Assembly (NCBI RefSeq): GCF_946886895.1
Contig: NZ_CAMPJO010000015.1
Span: 17,967-81,966 of the forward strand
Direction of reading: 5' to 3'
DNA: 64,000 bases
Source: an uncultured Marinobacter sp.
GTDB lineage: Bacteria; Pseudomonadota; Gammaproteobacteria; Pseudomonadales; Oleiphilaceae
This document shows, one piece after another, positions 61,001-64,000 of the stretch. Within the stretch, counting starts at the first letter, position 1, and the number at the start of each line of letters is the position of its first letter. The translations under genes and the position numbers were made by a program. The notes under the pieces were generated by a model. It ran no database searches. It saw only the letters and a program-made list of their open reading frames with translations, and was not told where the DNA came from.

Positions 61001-61603
61001 ATTTTTGAGGAATTTCGCCGGTTTCAGCACGGTAGAGACAAAAAGGGCCTGGGTCTCGGCCTCGCTATTGTCGACCGTATCAGTGGCATGCTGAACCATC
61101 CGGTCAATGTGCATTCCATCCAGGGCGGAGGCAGCGTTTTCGGCATCACGGTGCCGACGGCGCCGGCAGAACCCTCCCAGCAACTGGCTAACAAGCCAGC
61201 AGCCGCCTCACGACGGGTTTCCAACCTCGGTGGGTTGCATGTGCTGTGTATCGATAACGACCCAGCCATTCTGCAGGGTATGGTAGCGCTCCTGGGTAAC
61301 TGGCAGTGTGACGTAACCGCTGCGGAAAGCCAGGAAGATGCCATGGAAAAGCTCGCGGGGATCAAGCCTGACATCATCCTGGCCGATTATCAGTTGGACG
61401 ACAACAAGAATGGCCTGGATGCCATGGACAGCATCCGTCGCACCATCGGCGATGATATACCGGGTATACTCATTACCGGCTACATGGCACCGGAAGTCCG
61501 GGAGGATGCCGTCGGTCGCGGCTACCATATACTGTATAAACCGGTTAAACCCGCGGCCCTCAGGGCCCTGGTCAATAAGCTACTGAAGCAGAAACGCGCA
61601 TGA
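58085..61603 (+). CDS. CrbS-like transporter-fused hybrid sensor histidine kinase
   Basis: A 1172-residue membrane sensor. Residues 1-520 form an SLC5 symporter-like domain of about 13 helices (YFTSWTFYGAVGRATQEGLG, FHVMVVENTDHRDFEFARW). A linker region follows (about 540-650), then a PAS domain (about 655-770, SVVNHQQQLVVWNHRYLELF) and a coiled coil. The HisKA domain has H819 in SASHDLLQPLNAARLF; the HATPase shows NFLSNAIRYTPEGK, WDTGPGIPEDQ and GLGLGLAIV. The receiver domain has D1101 in ILADYQLDDNKNG. CrbS in Vibrio and Pseudomonas controls acetate use through the LuxR-type CrbR; no such regulator is inside the window. Stop overlaps the next start (ATGA). Confidence 0.9.
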   Translation: MISAWLLILISITYISVLFAIAWAGDKHPGLYRRRLARTHIYSLSLAVYFTSWTFYGAVGRATQEGLGFLPIYLGPLLVFVFGAPLLRRIIHISKRNNSTSIADFIASRYGKSQLLAAMIATFALVGSVPYIALQLKAIAMGFNVLSQTGNGYPELSSAAWNDSAWYITLALAVFTVLFGTRHLESTEHHRGMIQAVAFESLIKLVAFVAVGLFVGYGLYNGFGDLFSHVSDANLIGTLTTDGLAAPAFITQTLVAMLAIICLPRQFHVMVVENTDHRDFEFARWAMPIYLVVASAFVLPIAAAGMLLPGTATGNPDILILQLPILAGEKWLAILAFLGGGSAAAAMVIVCSVAIATMVSNEIVMPALLKFFRPGMNRRADLSYLLLSIRRVAIFVVLLTAYGFYRMAGEDYSLTAFGLLSFAAAAQFGPALVGGILWRRGNYMGAVWGLALGFLIWCYTLLLPALATTGWVTDTLINHGIWGLNWTRPTALFGLELDQTSHGIVWSLGVNTVVYIVLSMLTRQRVREKIQIASFFHDPQPKPDTAQHQSWQGEVLTSDLQALTDRFMGEERSETIFRNYERRNAIRLHPHRPASAHLMKYIERQLASVIGASTARVVLESTLTGRDMQIEDVVSIVDEASQAMTFSRELLQSAIENISLGVSVVNHQQQLVVWNHRYLELFTYPKGFVRVGRPVEDLMRYNLTNANLSARRIDDIIADRCASMREGQPMSYERQRPDGTVLRVDGSPIPGGGYVTTFQDITAMRRTEQALKETNIYLEQRVKERTQELQVINEQMLKAKSVAEQANQSKTRFLASASHDLLQPLNAARLFTSALAGKAGDTEAKDLVDHIDSSLGAAEEIISTLLDISKLDAGALEPDIAAFPVNEIMRHLATDFSAIAKDQGLELHVVPSSVWVRSDAKLLRRVVQNFLSNAIRYTPEGKILLGCRRLRGYLRIEVWDTGPGIPEDQLAHIFEEFRRFQHGRDKKGLGLGLAIVDRISGMLNHPVNVHSIQGGGSVFGITVPTAPAEPSQQLANKPAAASRRVSNLGGLHVLCIDNDPAILQGMVALLGNWQCDVTAAESQEDAMEKLAGIKPDIILADYQLDDNKNGLDAMDSIRRTIGDDIPGILITGYMAPEVREDAVGRGYHILYKPVKPAALRALVNKLLKQKRA

Positions 61604-63243
61604 CGAACGCAAACACAGCCAGTGCAGGCAATGCCTTCGCCAAACTGTCTTTTCTGATCATCGACGACTTCGAAAATTTCAGGCTGTCCATGCGTCAGAT
61701 GCTCAGAAGCTGCGGCGCTGACAAAATTGAGCTGGTTTCGCACGCAACGCCGGCCGTACAGTACTGTACCTACAACCACGTGGATGTCGTGCTGTGTGAT
61801 TACAACCTCGGTGAAGGCAAGAACGGGCAGCACATTCTCGAGGAGCTTCGACACAAGAAACTGCTCAAGCGCTCGTCACTGTTTCTGATGGTGACGGCGG
61901 AAACGTCCAAGGAAATGGTCATGGGCGCCAGGGAATATCAGCCAGACGGCTATCTCACAAAGCCAATCAACCGGGCCATGCTCGAGACTCGCCTGAGCAG
62001 CCTGATAAACCAGCGCAACGTCCTGCTGCCAATCAACCGCGAAATTGATAACGAAAACTTTCCGGAAGCCATTTCGCTCTGCCTCCAGGCCCTGAACAAG
62101 CAGACCCGCTACAAAACCTGGCTCATGAAAACCCTTGGCGATCTTTACTTCCAACTGGGCGACCTGGCCCATGCCCTCAAGGTCTATAACGATGTCATTG
62201 CCCAGCGGGAACTGTCCTGGGCCACACTTGGGCGTAGCAAGGTGTTGCTCGCATCCCGCAATTATGACGAAGCCGTCGACAGCCTCAGACAACTCCTCAG
62301 CAAACATCCGGATTATATGGAAGCCTATGACTTGCTGGCCGAAGGCCTGCGCCTCCAGGGACGTCCAACACAAGCACAGCAAATACTTGAAACGGCGGCG
62401 GAGCATTCACCCAATGCCTTGCTGCGCCAAAAGCAGCTTGCCGAACTCGCCGGGGCCAATCAGGACCTCGACACATCCTGTGCCGCCTGGCGACGTACAG
62501 TGGCACTGGGCGCCCACTCGATCCATGACAACCCTGATCATCACCTTGGCCTTGGCCAGGCCCTGGCAGACCTGAGTGAGGGCGACCCGGGAGAAGAGGG
62601 CCAGGCACAAGCCTCTGAGGCACTGGCTGTACTCGCTAAAATGGAGAGGCGGTTCTCCGACGACGAACACATAGCGCTTCGTAGCCAGATTGTTCAATGC
62701 CGGGTGCACGCCGGCCAGGGCCGGAATGCGCAGTCAGAGGCCATCCTGAAACGCCTCAGGTCGGAGCTGCCGGATCCGTCAAGCATGCCGGCTGACATGG
62801 GGCTGGACTATGCCAAGACCCTGTATCGAACGGGCCAGGAAACGGAAGCCAAATCCCTTTTGGGCATATTGGCAGAACGTTTTGGTGATGACTCCGAGAT
62901 ATTGCAAAAAATCGAGAACCTTCTGGATGAGCCCGTGGGCTTCCGTGACAAACTGAAAGCCCGCACACTGAATCGTGATGGTATCAAAGCCTTTGAGTCC
63001 GGGAACCTGGAGTTGGCCGTTGAAACCTTTGAGAAAGCGCTTGATATCGTTCCGGGCCACGCTGCCCTTAATCTGAATCTGACACAGGTCCTGATGAAGG
63101 AGTACGAGAGCCACGGTCGCGATCCGGAGCTGCTCAAGCGCTGTGAGGCCTGCCTGGACCGACTTTCCGGACTACCTGAACAGCATCGGCAGTTTCGGCG
63201 CTACCTCGCCTTACAACGCAAACTGAAGGGATTAGGAGCATGA
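61600..63243 (+). CDS. Response regulator with TPR output domain
   Basis: A 547-residue protein: an N-terminal receiver domain (residues 15-135) with acidic pocket D22/D23, phospho-acceptor D67 (VVLCDYNLGEGKNG), T99 and K121, followed by about eight to ten TPR-like helical pairs (LGDLYFQLGDLAHALKVYND, AYDLLAEGLRLQGRPTQAQQ, IKAFESGNLELAVETFEKAL). No DNA-binding or enzymatic domain is visible, so the output is probably protein binding. It is coupled by 4 bp overlaps to the CrbS-like kinase before it and to the small kinase after it. Confidence 0.88.
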   Translation: MTNANTASAGNAFAKLSFLIIDDFENFRLSMRQMLRSCGADKIELVSHATPAVQYCTYNHVDVVLCDYNLGEGKNGQHILEELRHKKLLKRSSLFLMVTAETSKEMVMGAREYQPDGYLTKPINRAMLETRLSSLINQRNVLLPINREIDNENFPEAISLCLQALNKQTRYKTWLMKTLGDLYFQLGDLAHALKVYNDVIAQRELSWATLGRSKVLLASRNYDEAVDSLRQLLSKHPDYMEAYDLLAEGLRLQGRPTQAQQILETAAEHSPNALLRQKQLAELAGANQDLDTSCAAWRRTVALGAHSIHDNPDHHLGLGQALADLSEGDPGEEGQAQASEALAVLAKMERRFSDDEHIALRSQIVQCRVHAGQGRNAQSEAILKRLRSELPDPSSMPADMGLDYAKTLYRTGQETEAKSLLGILAERFGDDSEILQKIENLLDEPVGFRDKLKARTLNRDGIKAFESGNLELAVETFEKALDIVPGHAALNLNLTQVLMKEYESHGRDPELLKRCEACLDRLSGLPEQHRQFRRYLALQRKLKGLGA

Positions 63244-63920
63244 CGGATCCGAACATCGACTTTTCCATGGTACTCGCATCTGCCGTTCACGACATGAAAA
63301 ACTCGCTGGGTATGCTCCTGAATTCTCTGGACGAACTACGTGTCGAAAACGAACAGACGCTGCGCAACTCCTCTCGCTTCAACACCCTTCAGTACGAAGC
63401 TGAACGGATGCACAACGATCTGGTTCAACTCCTCGGAATCTACCGGCTGGGCGAGAACAACCTGTCGGCTCATATTGAGGAGCACTTTGTACCCGACTTT
63501 CTCTCCGAGCACCTTGCCAGACACACCCCGCTCCTGGAGGGGCTCGGCATCGAATACTCCATAGAGGCGGAGGAAATCAACGGTTTCTTCGACCAGGATC
63601 TTTTGACCGGCGTACTCAACAACACCTTAAACAACGCAATCCGCTACACCCGGAAAAAAATCCGGCTCACCGCCGGCGAGCGAGACGGTTACCTCGTGAT
63701 TGGTGTTGAAGACGATGGAACCGGTTACCCAGACAGCATGCAACACACCGGCACCCTGAGCTTCAAGTCTCTGGATTTCAACAGTGGCAGCACCAGCCTC
63801 GGGCTGTTCTTCGCATCATCGGTTGCCAGCCTTCACCGTGAGGGAAGCAGAGCCGGTTCGATTAAGCTGCACAACGGTGGCAGCTTTGGTGGTGGGGTTT
63901 TTGAGATCTGGCTGCCCTGA
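63240..63920 (+). CDS. Small soluble sensor histidine kinase
   Basis: A 226-residue kinase without membrane segment or sensory domain. H17 lies in SAVHDMKNSLGML, an H-box of the HDxKN type; the ATPase shows the N-box NNTLNNAIRYTRKK (about 127-140), the G1 box EDDGTGYPD and a second glycine motif STSLGLFFASSVA. The usual GLGLG is replaced by LGLFF, so ATP-lid geometry may differ. It likely takes its cue from a partner protein, perhaps the TPR regulator. A strong terminator follows, so this is probably the last gene of the sensor operon. Confidence 0.85.
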   Translation: MTDPNIDFSMVLASAVHDMKNSLGMLLNSLDELRVENEQTLRNSSRFNTLQYEAERMHNDLVQLLGIYRLGENNLSAHIEEHFVPDFLSEHLARHTPLLEGLGIEYSIEAEEINGFFDQDLLTGVLNNTLNNAIRYTRKKIRLTAGERDGYLVIGVEDDGTGYPDSMQHTGTLSFKSLDFNSGSTSLGLFFASSVASLHREGSRAGSIKLHNGGSFGGGVFEIWLP

Positions 63921-63953
63921 CTGGCGCAACGAAAATCAAATTTCAGGCAATAA

Positions 63954-63985
63954 AAAACCCCAGTATCGGTTGATACTGGGGTTTT
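63954..63985. terminator. Intrinsic terminator closing the sensor operon
   Basis: Fourteen-base perfect arms (AAAACCCCAGTATC and complement) with a GGTT loop, ending in TTTT; the left side gives As, so it may also act on genes arriving from the right. Confidence 0.9.
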
Positions 63986-64000
63986 GGTATTAGGCGCCTG

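Overview
The window is a 64 kb piece of a gammaproteobacterial chromosome with fairly high GC (near 60 percent in most genes). Protein sequences and gene order point to Marinobacter or a close relative in the Pseudomonas-Marinobacter-Hahella group. Evidence for this is the conserved order ampD / DUF1631 / nadC, hda / CDP-alcohol phosphatidyltransferase / DUF2066 beside purMN, dcd / apbC / metG / rnf(rsx) / nth, and a long block running dnaE-accA-tilS-pyrG-kdsA-eno-ftsB-ispD-ispF-truD-surE-pcm-nlpD-rpoS. The species assignment is an inference. No tRNA, rRNA, insertion sequence, prophage, integrase or CRISPR array was seen, and no gene-free stretch exceeds about 260 bp.

Layout. 1-5.6 kb: start of ampD (cut by the window edge), a DUF1631 protein, nadC, yqcC-like, a ParA-type ATPase and hda. 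5.6-12.8 kb: a membrane phosphatidyltransferase, a DUF2066 secreted protein, purM-purN, a DUF3108 protein, avtA, a YjaG/DUF416 protein and dcd. 12.8-22.7 kb: a structured element, apbC (mrp), metG, the six-gene Rnf/Rsx electron-transport operon and nth. 22.7-40.9 kb: a leftward run of housekeeping genes (rpoS, nlpD, a DUF368 transporter, pcm, surE, truD, ispF, ispD, ftsB, eno, kdsA, pyrG, tilS, accA, dnaE) with a second structured element between eno and kdsA. 40.9-52.4 kb: TlpA-like thioredoxin, ArsC-like protein, WrbA, an orphan GspE-type ATPase, a DUF3080 lipoprotein, the mtnB-mtnD-mtnC part of methionine salvage, an XdhC-type maturation factor with a two-subunit molybdenum hydroxylase, a tiny lipoprotein and an Smr protein. 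52.5-63.9 kb: an acetate/short-chain-acid uptake and sensing island, made of a CBS/DUF294 protein, an exonuclease, DUF4212 plus a sodium:solute symporter, a small membrane protein, a giant CrbS-like transporter-sensor hybrid kinase, a TPR response regulator and a small soluble kinase, closed by a strong terminator.

The most unusual signals are these. (1) Two intergenic elements, near 12.9 and 32.3 kb, share one architecture: a 27-28 bp outer helix enclosing two small hairpins with AUGGAU-like loops at nearly identical spacing. The helix sequences are unrelated, so it is the fold that is conserved; they look like TwoAYGGAY-type RNAs. (2) A 300 bp AT-rich, rare-codon patch lies inside metG. (3) The three-gene phosphorelay of the acetate island is tied by two 4 bp overlaps. 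(4) An EF-hand-like loop sits in the symporter. (5) The rpoS leader has A-rich elements of the kind Hfq binds.
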